Below, piece by piece: positions 56,549 through 64,000 of a DNA stretch of 64,000 bases. The first letter of the stretch is position 1. Every line of letters starts with the position of its first letter. The stretch comes from Vibrio sp. SCSIO 43136 (GTDB lineage: Bacteria > Pseudomonadota > Gammaproteobacteria > Enterobacterales > Vibrionaceae): contig NZ_CP071849.1 in NCBI RefSeq assembly GCF_023716565.1, positions 1,116,001-1,180,000 on the forward strand, in the 5' to 3' direction. The translations under genes were made by a program, and so were the position numbers. The notes under the pieces are model-generated. The model had not been told where the DNA came from, searched no databases, and was given only the letters and a program-made list of their open reading frames with translations.

Positions 56549-56622
56549 TGGAGGCGCGTCCCGGAGTCGAACCGAGGTCCACGGATTTGCAATCCGCTGC
56601 ATAGCCACTCTGCCAACACGCC
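56549..56622 (-). tRNA. tRNA-Cys (GCA)
   Basis: A 74-base cloverleaf: acceptor GGCGTGT / ACGCGCC with one G-U, anticodon stem CGGAT/ATCCG with TGCA-containing loop (anticodon GCA), T-loop TTCGACT, discriminator U and encoded CCA. It is first in a two-tRNA operon, three bases from tRNA-Gly. Confidence 0.95.
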
Positions 56623-56780
56623 TTCGTGTTCCCTTTGTCTCGGGAACGGGGCGTACTTTACCCCATCCCCAGAGAGAGTCAACAATATTTCTGAAATAGA
56701 ACAACCGTTCGGACATATAAGCATCATCTTGGCGCTAATAAGTTCAAAACGGTGACAAATCCACCGAACCCTTTCACCTG

Positions 56781-57254
56781 CTAGGTTATCGCCAGGCGCA
56801 TTACATGCTGTGGTCCTACTGGTCCACCATGATACAAGGTGTCTGTATCCATAAAGCCTGACTTCAGGTAACTTTTGTACGCCCCTTTATTACGACAATT
56901 CACGGTGAGATAGACGTACTCAACCGTTAGCCACCGCATCGACACGTATTCGGCAAGCTGCTTGAGCGCCATACTCCCAAGCGAACGACCTTGATGTGCG
57001 CTATCAATGAGCATTGAGCGCAAGCCTATGGCAGTATTTGGACAAAAGTCATATCGCTCGCTATAAGTCATATCAAGCTTAAAGAAGCCCACCACATTAT
57101 GGTTTTCGATCACCAAAACCAGACGCTCGAAAGCTTCGGCAAGGTCAATGGCATCTTTCATGTTAGCGACGGTAAACTCGACTTGGTCATCATTGACCGA
57201 TAGTGCTAACACCTGGTCACGCCACTGAGGTTCATAAGGCAATAACTCTACCAT
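56781..57254 (-). CDS. GNAT N-acetyltransferase (157 aa)
   Basis: A 157-residue GNAT. The acetyl-CoA-binding motif is AHQGRSLGSMALKQLAEYV near residue 90, and VNCRNKGAYKSYLKSGF the C-terminal motif B. Substrate unknown. Its start is one base after the stop of the preceding GNAT gene, so the two form an operon of unrelated-specificity acetyltransferases. Confidence 0.88.
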   Translation of the reverse strand: MVELLPYEPQWRDQVLALSVNDDQVEFTVANMKDAIDLAEAFERLVLVIENHNVVGFFKLDMTYSERYDFCPNTAIGLRSMLIDSAHQGRSLGSMALKQLAEYVSMRWLTVEYVYLTVNCRNKGAYKSYLKSGFMDTDTLYHGGPVGPQHVMRLAIT

Positions 57255-57255
57255 G

Positions 57256-57756
57256 TTAAATTCCCTGTTTAATCCGTGCCATATGGAACACGTTTACATA
57301 CTCACCATTACGGAAAGCGAAGTCCTTGCTTTCCCCTTCAATCACAAAGCCGTGCTTCTCATACAAAGCAATCGCAGCACGATTATCGATGTATACGTTT
57401 AGCTCCAATCGACGCACGTTTAACCAATTATCTGCCAAATCAAGCGCCGCTTTAATCAATGCTGAACCGACCCCTTTTCCATGAAACTCATCTTTGACAC
57501 CCATACCAAAATGCGCCACGTGGCGACGCCTAAGCTGAGGACATAACTCAAGTCCTAGGTTGCCAATCACGATTCCATCATATTCTGCGACCAAACTGGT
57601 CACATTGTCTGGGATATTTTGCAAACGAGATTGCCACAGCGGTTCATTAGCCATTGGCAGTTGGAGGGTTTGAGCACAAGCTTCACCTTGTGCATAGATA
57701 GCAGCGATAGCGGATGCGTCACTTGGTTGTGCGCGGCGAACGACTATTTCACTCAT
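57256..57756 (-). CDS. GNAT N-acetyltransferase (166 aa)
   Basis: A 166-residue GNAT beginning MSEIVVRRAQPSDASAIA. Acetyl-CoA motif EFHGKGVGSALIKAALDLAD (about residues 86-105) and IDNRAAIALYEKHGFVIEG near the C-terminus. It resembles RimI-like and phosphinothricin-type acetyltransferases, substrate unknown. AGGAGGGAAT before the ATG at 57756 sets the start; the frame itself runs to 57795. Confidence 0.9.
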   Translation of the reverse strand: MSEIVVRRAQPSDASAIAAIYAQGEACAQTLQLPMANEPLWQSRLQNIPDNVTSLVAEYDGIVIGNLGLELCPQLRRRHVAHFGMGVKDEFHGKGVGSALIKAALDLADNWLNVRRLELNVYIDNRAAIALYEKHGFVIEGESKDFAFRNGEYVNVFHMARIKQGI

Positions 57757-57806
57757 ATTCCCTCCTGAGGACCTTGATGATTGATTAACCAACAAAGTAA
57801 CTCAGG

Positions 57807-57839
57807 TTGAGAAAAAGCCCAACCGCTTTTTTGACTCAA
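57807..57839. terminator. Weak terminator between viaA and GNAT operon
   Basis: Stem TTGAG-AAAAAGC / GCTTTTTT-CTCAA around a CCAACC loop. Placed at the end of viaA on the minus strand. Confidence 0.55.
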
Positions 57840-59291
57840 TTACCAGCGTTTTAGTAATCGATTCATCACGTTAGGGGTATAAGTCCAACAATGGTCAAAC
57901 ATCGACATCAATTGTGGATTACCGTACTTAGACAGGCAAATTGCATGGAAGCGATTGGATTGGGTTTTGAGTTGTTCGACTCTCTCCAAAATATGGTCTG
58001 GTTGCTTAGGTGCAATGAAATCTGAGATCACCAACAGATCCCCATTGCGGTAGCGATCCGTCGACATCAATTCGATAGATTGCTCCAGAACAGGTTCGAC
58101 TTCAGTGCCGCCATGAAAACGATAGGAGAGAAAATCGCTCGCCTCTCTAAGGCCATCTTGGCGGGTCAACTCGTAGGTGATTTGTTCGGTTGAAAAGATA
58201 ATCACAAAACAGTCGCGCTCTTCAGCAAGCGCGATTTGCATCAAAGCATAAGCCATGGCTTTGGCGCACTGCTCTGGGAACCCTGACATGGAGCCAGAAG
58301 CGTCCACACAGATAATAAATGGCCCTTTTTCTTTGTCCACTTGCTTGTTATCTGCCGATTGCGCTTTAACCTTGCGTAGCGTTCGTCGTTTCCCTTGAGT
58401 TTTATAGTTCATCAATCGCTTATCAACGAGGTGCTTGTAAAAAACCACCTCAAGTTCTGGGTAGGCCAAGAACATAGTTTCATTGGGTAGCAATTTACTC
58501 AAGTCGTCACTTTCGTGAATACCGACAATGTCATCTGTCGCTTCATCACTTTGCTCTTCGACCATTTTAAGGTCTTCATTTGGCGCTTTGTTCAAACTTG
58601 GGTCATCAACATCACTCGCCATACGACCTAGTCTACGAGCAATCTCTTGCAGTTCACCATTCTTTTTCAAAAAGTCGGCATACTGCTTGATATTACCTAG
58701 GTCAGATTTCGACAACTTCGCCGACGCCATATCCCACAAGCGCCCCATTCCGGCTACACTGCCCTCTTCGGAGACGGCGTCCATTTCCTTCATGGTTTCA
58801 ATACGTTGATAAAGATCGGCTAGCAGTTTTTCTTTGTCGGTCTCGAGCTCATTCATCTGTGCTTGCTTAACTGCATCACTTAAGCTTTGGTACCACTGAT
58901 CACAAAAATAGTGGGCAAACATAGGATTTTGCTTACCCTTATTTTTATCCAGTAGACGGCGAGCTTCTAGATAAAATGAAGAGTGCCATTCAAGCTTTTT
59001 TACGACTTCGGGGATCTGTCTAAAGAAGGTTGGCTCATCCCAATAAATCACTTCTTGATACAAAGCCAATTCCTGTTGAAAGCGCTCGGTCTCACATACC
59101 TTAGTCATCTTATGTTTGACTTTGCCACGCCATTTTATCAGGTGGTTTTTAATCGATGACTTCATGCCTCGATTGTTCTTTGCCACCATCATGACCTGCG
59201 AACGACCTAACAAGTCATTCACTGCAGCGTCAACAATGCCTGAATCTGCAACCATAATGGCTAAGTTGAGTCCATCAGCACCTAACATCAT
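57840..59291 (-). CDS. viaA: ViaA, von Willebrand factor A protein partner of RavA
   Basis: A 483-residue protein, the same length as E. coli ViaA. The C-terminal VWA domain has the MIDAS motif DASGSMSG near residue 330, with the Thr in FHGGTEVEP and the Asp in LVISDFIAPK. The N-terminal part (LGADGLNLAIMVADSGIVDA) matches ViaA. It works with the MoxR AAA+ ATPase RavA, linked in E. coli to respiratory complexes and aminoglycoside sensitivity. Seven bases separate it from ravA. Confidence 0.95.
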   Translation of the reverse strand: MMLGADGLNLAIMVADSGIVDAAVNDLLGRSQVMMVAKNNRGMKSSIKNHLIKWRGKVKHKMTKVCETERFQQELALYQEVIYWDEPTFFRQIPEVVKKLEWHSSFYLEARRLLDKNKGKQNPMFAHYFCDQWYQSLSDAVKQAQMNELETDKEKLLADLYQRIETMKEMDAVSEEGSVAGMGRLWDMASAKLSKSDLGNIKQYADFLKKNGELQEIARRLGRMASDVDDPSLNKAPNEDLKMVEEQSDEATDDIVGIHESDDLSKLLPNETMFLAYPELEVVFYKHLVDKRLMNYKTQGKRRTLRKVKAQSADNKQVDKEKGPFIICVDASGSMSGFPEQCAKAMAYALMQIALAEERDCFVIIFSTEQITYELTRQDGLREASDFLSYRFHGGTEVEPVLEQSIELMSTDRYRNGDLLVISDFIAPKQPDHILERVEQLKTQSNRFHAICLSKYGNPQLMSMFDHCWTYTPNVMNRLLKRW

Positions 59292-59298
59292 TCACCTC

Positions 59299-60960
59299 TT
59301 ATGCGAAAAACTCGCTCAAACCTTGAATTCGACGAGCGACTTTCTCGCTCTCCACCGTGGCTTTTTCAAGCTGTTGCGCCAGTGATTGAATGGTCACTTC
59401 CATCTGGGTCGGAATTTCTGGCTCGATAAAACCATGTGGTAAAGCACCATGAAAATCGGATTTCACTTTACGCAGGTGATGTTCCGCATCGCTTAACTGC
59501 TCGCGAGCACTGCTGGCTTGTTCACACCAATCTTGGTGCTGTTGCTCATCGAGTCCTTTGTGCGTCACCAGTGATACCAACACTGCACGGTTAGCGATGT
59601 CGCGAATCACGAGTCGCTCATCGGCATCAACATCAAACCGCAATCGGCACATATTGGTATTTTGGTTAACAAAGCCATAAGCATCGCCACCGCCTTCTTT
59701 AATCGCTTTTTCAAGCTCATCAGCAGAGACATAGACCCAACGGCTATCGCCTTTTTCAGACTCAGACACAGACATGTTGCTCTGTAACAACACCAGCTTA
59801 TAAAGTCCCGAAGTGCTGCCCACTTGATACTTCTTACCTTGAGAAAGATCGTAGCTAAAGCCTTCTTTACGTAGGATTTTGCTCGCAACTTCATGGATAA
59901 GCGTCATCGAATATTGCGCTTCGAGTTCGCCCTGAATGGTACTGAGACCATCTTGGCAAGTTTCTATTTGTAGACTGATTTCAGATTGGTCGAAAGCGTG
60001 GTGTAGGGCGAAATCTTGCAACACTTCATTGACCAGAAGCCTAGATTCTGGGCTATGCCATAGACAATCACGCAACAGCAATAGGTCAAGCGGGTTAATG
60101 GTGTCACGACCGCAAAAATACGCACTCGCTTTTAGAAGTTTCACCGCTTTTTTCCAGCGTCGGTCCGAAATATACAACTCTGACTGTCCGAGTTGCTCAC
60201 CTTGCTGCTCTGCTTTTTGCTCGATTAGCGTTTTGAGGGTATAGAGTTTTTCGAAACACTGATCGCTAAGCTCCAGTGTGTCTAGTTCTGCCTGCCATTG
60301 ACGATATTCACTGTCTGTAATAGCTAAGCCTTCGGGAATTTTAGCTTCTTGATCCGTACCGACTGTTAGCATCGAACGAAAGTTTTGCTTATTTTGAATA
60401 CGGTTAACGAACACTCGAACCAACATCCGATCATACAGTGCTTCAAGGCCGCTATCTTCATCCGGCAGTTCGTTAGATGCCGTGATCAGTAGGCGCATTG
60501 GCACCTTTTCAATCTCATTACCATTTTTGAACGTCTTTTCATTCACCACGGTAAGCAGTGTGTTCAATATGGCTGGGCCAGCTTTCCAAATTTCATCGAG
60601 AAACACGACTTGTGCGGTAGGTAGGTAGCCTTTAGTCAATCGTACGTATTTGCCGTTGTCTTTCAGCTCTTGAATGCTAAGCGGGCCGAACACTTCTTCT
60701 GGCGTGGAAAAACGAGTCATCAAATATTCGAAGTAGCTGCTGTTATCAAACGCTTGAATTAGACGCTTAGCGATTAGACTTTTGGCGATACCCGGAGGGC
60801 CAAGAAGAAATACACTTTCACCAGAGAGTGCGGCAAGTAGGCATAATTTGATGGTATGCTCTCGTTCATAGACCCCATCTGACAGGGCCTCGGCGAGTTT
60901 ATTAATTCTTTCAGAAAGTAGCGCTTTTTGAGCATGCGAGCGCACTTGGGTGTTTAGCAT
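59299..60960 (-). CDS. ravA: RavA, MoxR-family AAA+ ATPase
   Basis: A 553-residue MoxR AAA+ protein, some 50 residues longer than E. coli RavA. Walker A is GPPGIAKS near residue 57, Walker B VVFLDEIWKAGPAIL near residue 110, sensor 1 LLITASNELPDED near 150. The C-terminal part (beyond about 340) includes the LARA-like and helical sections. It forms hexamers and acts with ViaA. It is the first gene of the operon; the promoter lies in the adjacent 315-base gap. Confidence 0.94.
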   Translation of the reverse strand: MLNTQVRSHAQKALLSERINKLAEALSDGVYEREHTIKLCLLAALSGESVFLLGPPGIAKSLIAKRLIQAFDNSSYFEYLMTRFSTPEEVFGPLSIQELKDNGKYVRLTKGYLPTAQVVFLDEIWKAGPAILNTLLTVVNEKTFKNGNEIEKVPMRLLITASNELPDEDSGLEALYDRMLVRVFVNRIQNKQNFRSMLTVGTDQEAKIPEGLAITDSEYRQWQAELDTLELSDQCFEKLYTLKTLIEQKAEQQGEQLGQSELYISDRRWKKAVKLLKASAYFCGRDTINPLDLLLLRDCLWHSPESRLLVNEVLQDFALHHAFDQSEISLQIETCQDGLSTIQGELEAQYSMTLIHEVASKILRKEGFSYDLSQGKKYQVGSTSGLYKLVLLQSNMSVSESEKGDSRWVYVSADELEKAIKEGGGDAYGFVNQNTNMCRLRFDVDADERLVIRDIANRAVLVSLVTHKGLDEQQHQDWCEQASSAREQLSDAEHHLRKVKSDFHGALPHGFIEPEIPTQMEVTIQSLAQQLEKATVESEKVARRIQGLSEFFA

Positions 60961-61275
60961 ACTGTTCCCTCAATCCTAGGCATTCCATTTGCCCTTAATA
61001 ACTTTATACAGTTGTTATAATTTTGTTACAACCCCTACTTTTGGGTAGGGTCTGCCTTTATACCAGATCACAAAAATGGCGTATGTTTAGTAAACTATGC
61101 TTACAAAAACGGTAAATAGCGCACATTACGTGTGTGATTTCATAGATATCGTTACATTTGGTGACAACTAAAAAGCGCCGCAAAATGCAGCGTTCATCGT
61201 CGATTTGAGTGAAAGCCCTTTACAAAAACGGCGTTTGGCGGGCAGTATCAATAAAAACAACAATTAAGCGGAACT
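60961..61275. other. Divergent intergenic region, ravA / Nudix
   Basis: About 315 bases with promoters of both genes. A hairpin CCCTAC-TTTTG-G-GTAGGG (61033-61050) and a TTTAGTAAACTA palindrome (61087-61098) are visible; no small gene seen. Confidence 0.4.
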
Positions 61276-61791
61276 ATGGATCGGGTTATTCATCGCTGGA
61301 AAAATATCGAGCTGTGTGAAGAAGACGTCACACTCCCTACTGGCAAAACTATTTCACACACCACTATCTCCCACCCCGGTGCAGCCGTCATCCTTCCTGT
61401 CCTGGATGATGGTCAGATATTGTTGATTCACCAATTTCGCCCGTCGTTAAAAAAATGGTTACTCGAACTCCCTGCAGGTACGATGGAAAGTGAAGAAGAC
61501 CCAACACAATGTGCGCAGAGAGAACTCGAAGAAGAAACAGGTTACAGTGCGAGCGAATTGATCTCACTGGGGCAAGTCACGCCACTGGCCGGATTTTGTG
61601 ACGAGATCCAGCACTTGTTTATCGCTAAAGGATTAACAAAAACTGACCGCCTGCTGTGTGACGATGACGAAGTGATTAATTTGCAGCCTCGTTCACTCGA
61701 TTGGGTCGAAACCGCCATTGCCAATGGTGAGATCAGCGACGCAAAAACCATCGCTTGTCTATTCAAAGCCAAACTGTGCGGTTTAGTCTAG
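61276..61791 (+). CDS. Nudix hydrolase, ADP-ribose pyrophosphatase type
   Basis: A 171-residue Nudix enzyme. The Nudix box is GTMESEEDPTQCAQRELEEE followed by TGY (about residues 72-94), with REL-EE catalytic residues intact. Preceding QFRPSLKKWLLELPAG matches ADP-ribose pyrophosphatases. It probably hydrolyses ADP-ribose or a related nucleoside diphosphate sugar. CGGA lies just before the ATG. It is a single gene. Confidence 0.92.
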   Translation: MDRVIHRWKNIELCEEDVTLPTGKTISHTTISHPGAAVILPVLDDGQILLIHQFRPSLKKWLLELPAGTMESEEDPTQCAQRELEEETGYSASELISLGQVTPLAGFCDEIQHLFIAKGLTKTDRLLCDDDEVINLQPRSLDWVETAIANGEISDAKTIACLFKAKLCGLV

Positions 61792-61937
61792 CTATCACTG
61801 TCAGCTAAAATACATTGACTAAAGAATTAATAAGTCGTTACATAACCGAGCATCATACTCCTTTACATATGGTGCTAGGCAATTAACACTGCCTGTCGAT
61901 GTAACACCTATACCAATAAAGTAGATCTAGTACCATT

Positions 61938-62633
61938 ATGAACAGCACCACCGCCAAAAAGCCGAACCCTCTATTTGAGATACTGTTTAACGTATTCATT
62001 CCGTCTTTTATTTTGATGAAGTTTAGTGGTGAAGAACACTTAGGCACCACTATGGGCCTTGTTGTCGCCTTGATGTTCCCTATTGCTTATGGTGGTATGG
62101 ATCTTATCCGCAACAAGAAGTTTAACTTTATCGCAGCGCTTGGCTTTGTCAGCATACTATTGACCGGTGGAATCGGCCTATTAGAACTCGATACCCGTTG
62201 GTTAGCACTTAAAGAGGCATTGATCCCTGGCTTGATTGGTTTAGCAGTGCTTGGCTCGACATTTACCCGCTACCCATTTATGCAAAAGATGCTGCTCAAT
62301 GACACCATCTTGAACCTAGATCTTATCAACAAGCGATTAGAAGAAAATGGCAAATCGGCTGAGTTTGCTCGGTGCTTAACTTCGTCCAACTACTTGTTTG
62401 CCAGTACGTTCGCATTCTCTTCAGCGATGAACTACTTCCTTGCGACTTGGATCGTGACAAGCCCTGCGGGTACTGCTGCCTTTAATGAAGAGCTAGGTAA
62501 GTTAACTCTCTACAGTTACCCAATGATTGCTATCCCAAGTATGTTGATGATGTTTGGTATCTTCTATTACCTGTGGCGACAAGTGAAATCTATGACCTCG
62601 CTCGATGCTGATCAAATATTTCACGCTAAGTAA
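61938..62633 (+). CDS. VC0807-type inner-membrane protein
   Basis: A 231-residue membrane protein with about six hydrophobic segments: residues 12-28 and 35-55, then four later ones. It resembles the Vibrio VC0807-type family, of unknown role. No catalytic motif. It is followed by a strong terminator shared with the third DEAD-box gene. Confidence in the family name is moderate. Confidence 0.75.
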   Translation: MNSTTAKKPNPLFEILFNVFIPSFILMKFSGEEHLGTTMGLVVALMFPIAYGGMDLIRNKKFNFIAALGFVSILLTGGIGLLELDTRWLALKEALIPGLIGLAVLGSTFTRYPFMQKMLLNDTILNLDLINKRLEENGKSAEFARCLTSSNYLFASTFAFSSAMNYFLATWIVTSPAGTAAFNEELGKLTLYSYPMIAIPSMLMMFGIFYYLWRQVKSMTSLDADQIFHAK

Positions 62634-62650
62634 TCCTTGTTAATTGAACA

Positions 62651-62689
62651 ACAAAAAAGCGAGTGACTGACTGTCACTCGCTTTTTTGT
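62651..62689. terminator. Bidirectional terminator
   Basis: Stem ACAAAAAAGCGAGTGAC / GTCACTCGCTTTTTTGT with a five-base loop. Confidence 0.9.
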
Positions 62690-62716
62690 TGGTATTACTA
62701 GGGCGTGTTGCCCTAA

Positions 62717-63967
62717 TTATCTTTTCTTCCCACGTCCTGCGTGGATCTTCATTTTTGCCTTCATCTTACGTTTCTCAGAAGAACGACTCTTACGACGTGG
62801 CGCTTTGTCATCCATCTTTGGCGCATCAGGGCTTGGCTCGTAACCCGCTAACCACTCTTGCGGCAAGCGCTCGTCCAATAGTGATTCAATAGCCGTTAGG
62901 AGATACTCTTCATCAGGGCTCATCAAAGAGATCGCTTGCCCTTGCAAACCAGCACGTCCGGTTCGACCAATACGGTGCACGTAATCTTCCGCTTTAAAAG
63001 GCATATCGAAGTTCACCACTTGTTCAAGCTGTTGGATATCTAGTCCACGAGCGGCGACGTCAGTGGCGATGAGGGCTCTTACCTTTCCTTCTTTAAAACC
63101 ATCAAGCGCTCTTTGGCGTGCACCTTGGCTTTTATCGCCATTGATCGCTTCTGCTTTAATACCATCCAGTTTTAGCTCTTTCGCCAGTTGTTCACTGCCT
63201 TGCTTTGTTTTGGTGAACACCAGCACTTGCTGCCAATTTCGAGAGCCAATGAGATAGGCCAGTAACTCGGCTTTACGATGTTTATCTACCGGATAAACCA
63301 TCTGTTTAACCGTTTCCGCAGTCGTATTTTGCGGCGATACCTGTACTTCTTCAGGATTATTAAGCAACTTGTAAGCGATGTTTTTGATCTTACCGGCGAA
63401 CGTTGCCGAGAAGAACAAGGTCTGTCGATCCGAATTTATGCGCTTCATGATGCGATTAATATCAGGCATAAAGCCCATATCTAGCATTCGGTCCGCTTCA
63501 TCAAGCACCAATACTTCAGTTTTTGCCAGTGAAATATTACCTTGAAACATATGGTCCAAGAGTCTTCCTGGCGTCGCCACCAAAATATCGCAGCCACCCT
63601 TAAGTTTGCTGGTTTGTACATTGATGCTCGTGCCACCGTACACAGCAACCACTTTAAGTGTTTGGTTAGCGTAACTGGTCAGGCTTTCTAACACTTGTTG
63701 TGCCAGTTCTCGTGTTGGCACCAACACTAACGCTCTCACGTCATGGCTATTGTCATCACGGTGCATCGGCGCATTGGTAAATGCTTGAATGATAGGTAAA
63801 CCAAAGGCTGCGGTTTTGCCAGTTCCTGTTTGCGCACCCGCAAGAACGTCTTTTCCATCCAACACATGTGGGATCGCTTGTTGCTGGATCGGTGTTGGTT
63901 GCTCGAAACCCAATGATGATAGGTGCTCACATAGTGATGCGTTTAGGCCGAGTGATTGAAATGGCAT
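62717..63967 (-). CDS. DEAD-box RNA helicase (RhlE-like), copy 3
   Basis: A 416-residue helicase with [72 protein letters not shown] and [10 protein letters not shown]. The short tail after residue 375 is basic (PRRKSRSSEKRKMKAKMK). It is closer to RhlE-like copy 1 than to copy 2 in length. The gene is complete at its 5' end: the ATG at 63967 lies 33 bases from the window edge. Substrate RNA unknown. Confidence 0.95.
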   Translation of the reverse strand: MPFQSLGLNASLCEHLSSLGFEQPTPIQQQAIPHVLDGKDVLAGAQTGTGKTAAFGLPIIQAFTNAPMHRDDNSHDVRALVLVPTRELAQQVLESLTSYANQTLKVVAVYGGTSINVQTSKLKGGCDILVATPGRLLDHMFQGNISLAKTEVLVLDEADRMLDMGFMPDINRIMKRINSDRQTLFFSATFAGKIKNIAYKLLNNPEEVQVSPQNTTAETVKQMVYPVDKHRKAELLAYLIGSRNWQQVLVFTKTKQGSEQLAKELKLDGIKAEAINGDKSQGARQRALDGFKEGKVRALIATDVAARGLDIQQLEQVVNFDMPFKAEDYVHRIGRTGRAGLQGQAISLMSPDEEYLLTAIESLLDERLPQEWLAGYEPSPDAPKMDDKAPRRKSRSSEKRKMKAKMKIHAGRGKKR

Positions 63968-64000
63968 GATGCTGTCCTCTGATTTAACAGCGCGGGATTG

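Noticed and set aside
56201..56716. A 171-codon minus-strand open frame
   Set aside because: It runs straight through both tRNA genes and their terminator; there is no ribosome site and no family resemblance. It is a chance frame.
1..64000. CRISPR array, integron attC sites, prophage, rRNA, replication origin
   Set aside because: No regularly spaced repeats, no integrase or phage structural genes, no rRNA sequence and no DnaA/RctB box cluster were seen.

Overview
The window reads as a stretch of a Vibrio (Vibrionaceae) chromosome. The evidence is an OmpU-type porin, YccT/DUF2057, HopJ, DUF6279 and VC0807-type proteins, several DEAD-box helicases, and a dense set of chemotaxis and c-di-GMP genes at moderate G+C. 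Several homologues (glpD, PlzD-like PilZ protein, cold-shock protein, RhlE-type helicases) lie on chromosome II in V. cholerae, so a second-chromosome origin is likely but inferred. No prophage, integron array, CRISPR array, rRNA or replication origin was seen. The only mobile element is one RAYT/IS200-like transposase with flanking repeats.

Layout. 1-5 kb: a bipartite PAS + MCP energy-taxis pair (MCP cut by the window edge), an AAC(6')-like acetyltransferase, a YitT membrane protein and a dCache-GGDEF cyclase. 5-17 kb: a YejF-type peptide ABC ATPase with an unknown upstream partner, DEAD-box helicase 1, an MFS transporter, a PLD/cardiolipin synthase-like lipoprotein, RarD, YccT/DUF2057, a small secreted protein, a 4HBT thioesterase and two tandem periplasmic solute-binding proteins. 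17-25.6 kb: an ABC exporter with HopJ, a ZevAB-like metal module facing a CDF protein, an endonuclease/exonuclease/phosphatase protein, a CHK/APH-like kinase and two PilZ proteins. 25.6-34.5 kb: cold-shock gene divergent from the porin, YfcC transporter with an AstE-like hydrolase, a two-domain glutaredoxin, a 46-residue small protein divergent from a patatin phospholipase, and a CHASE-GGDEF cyclase. 34.5-45 kb: a Csr-type sRNA candidate, YjiH, glpD, a divergent histidine kinase / REC-HD-GYP pair, an ArsR-type regulator and a Gate-domain pair with an M20 peptidase. 45-56 kb: DUF6279 lipoprotein, RhlE, an ankyrin-like protein, an MCP, a DMT transporter, a GAF-GGDEF cyclase and the RAYT element. 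56-64 kb: tRNA-Cys and tRNA-Gly, two GNATs, ravA-viaA, a Nudix hydrolase, a VC0807-type membrane protein and DEAD-box helicase 3.

How it fits together. Much of the window is sensory or second-messenger machinery: three GGDEF cyclases without an RxxD inhibitory site, one HD-GYP phosphodiesterase with its probable histidine kinase, two PilZ receptors, two MCPs and one PAS adaptor. The most notable non-coding signal is on the minus strand at about 34464-34683. It carries eight AGGA motifs, several in hairpin loops, has a -10-like box upstream, and ends at a terminator whose T-run faces the minus strand only. This is what a CsrA-sequestering CsrB/RsmZ-type sRNA looks like, and its 3' end runs antisense into the end of a GGDEF gene.
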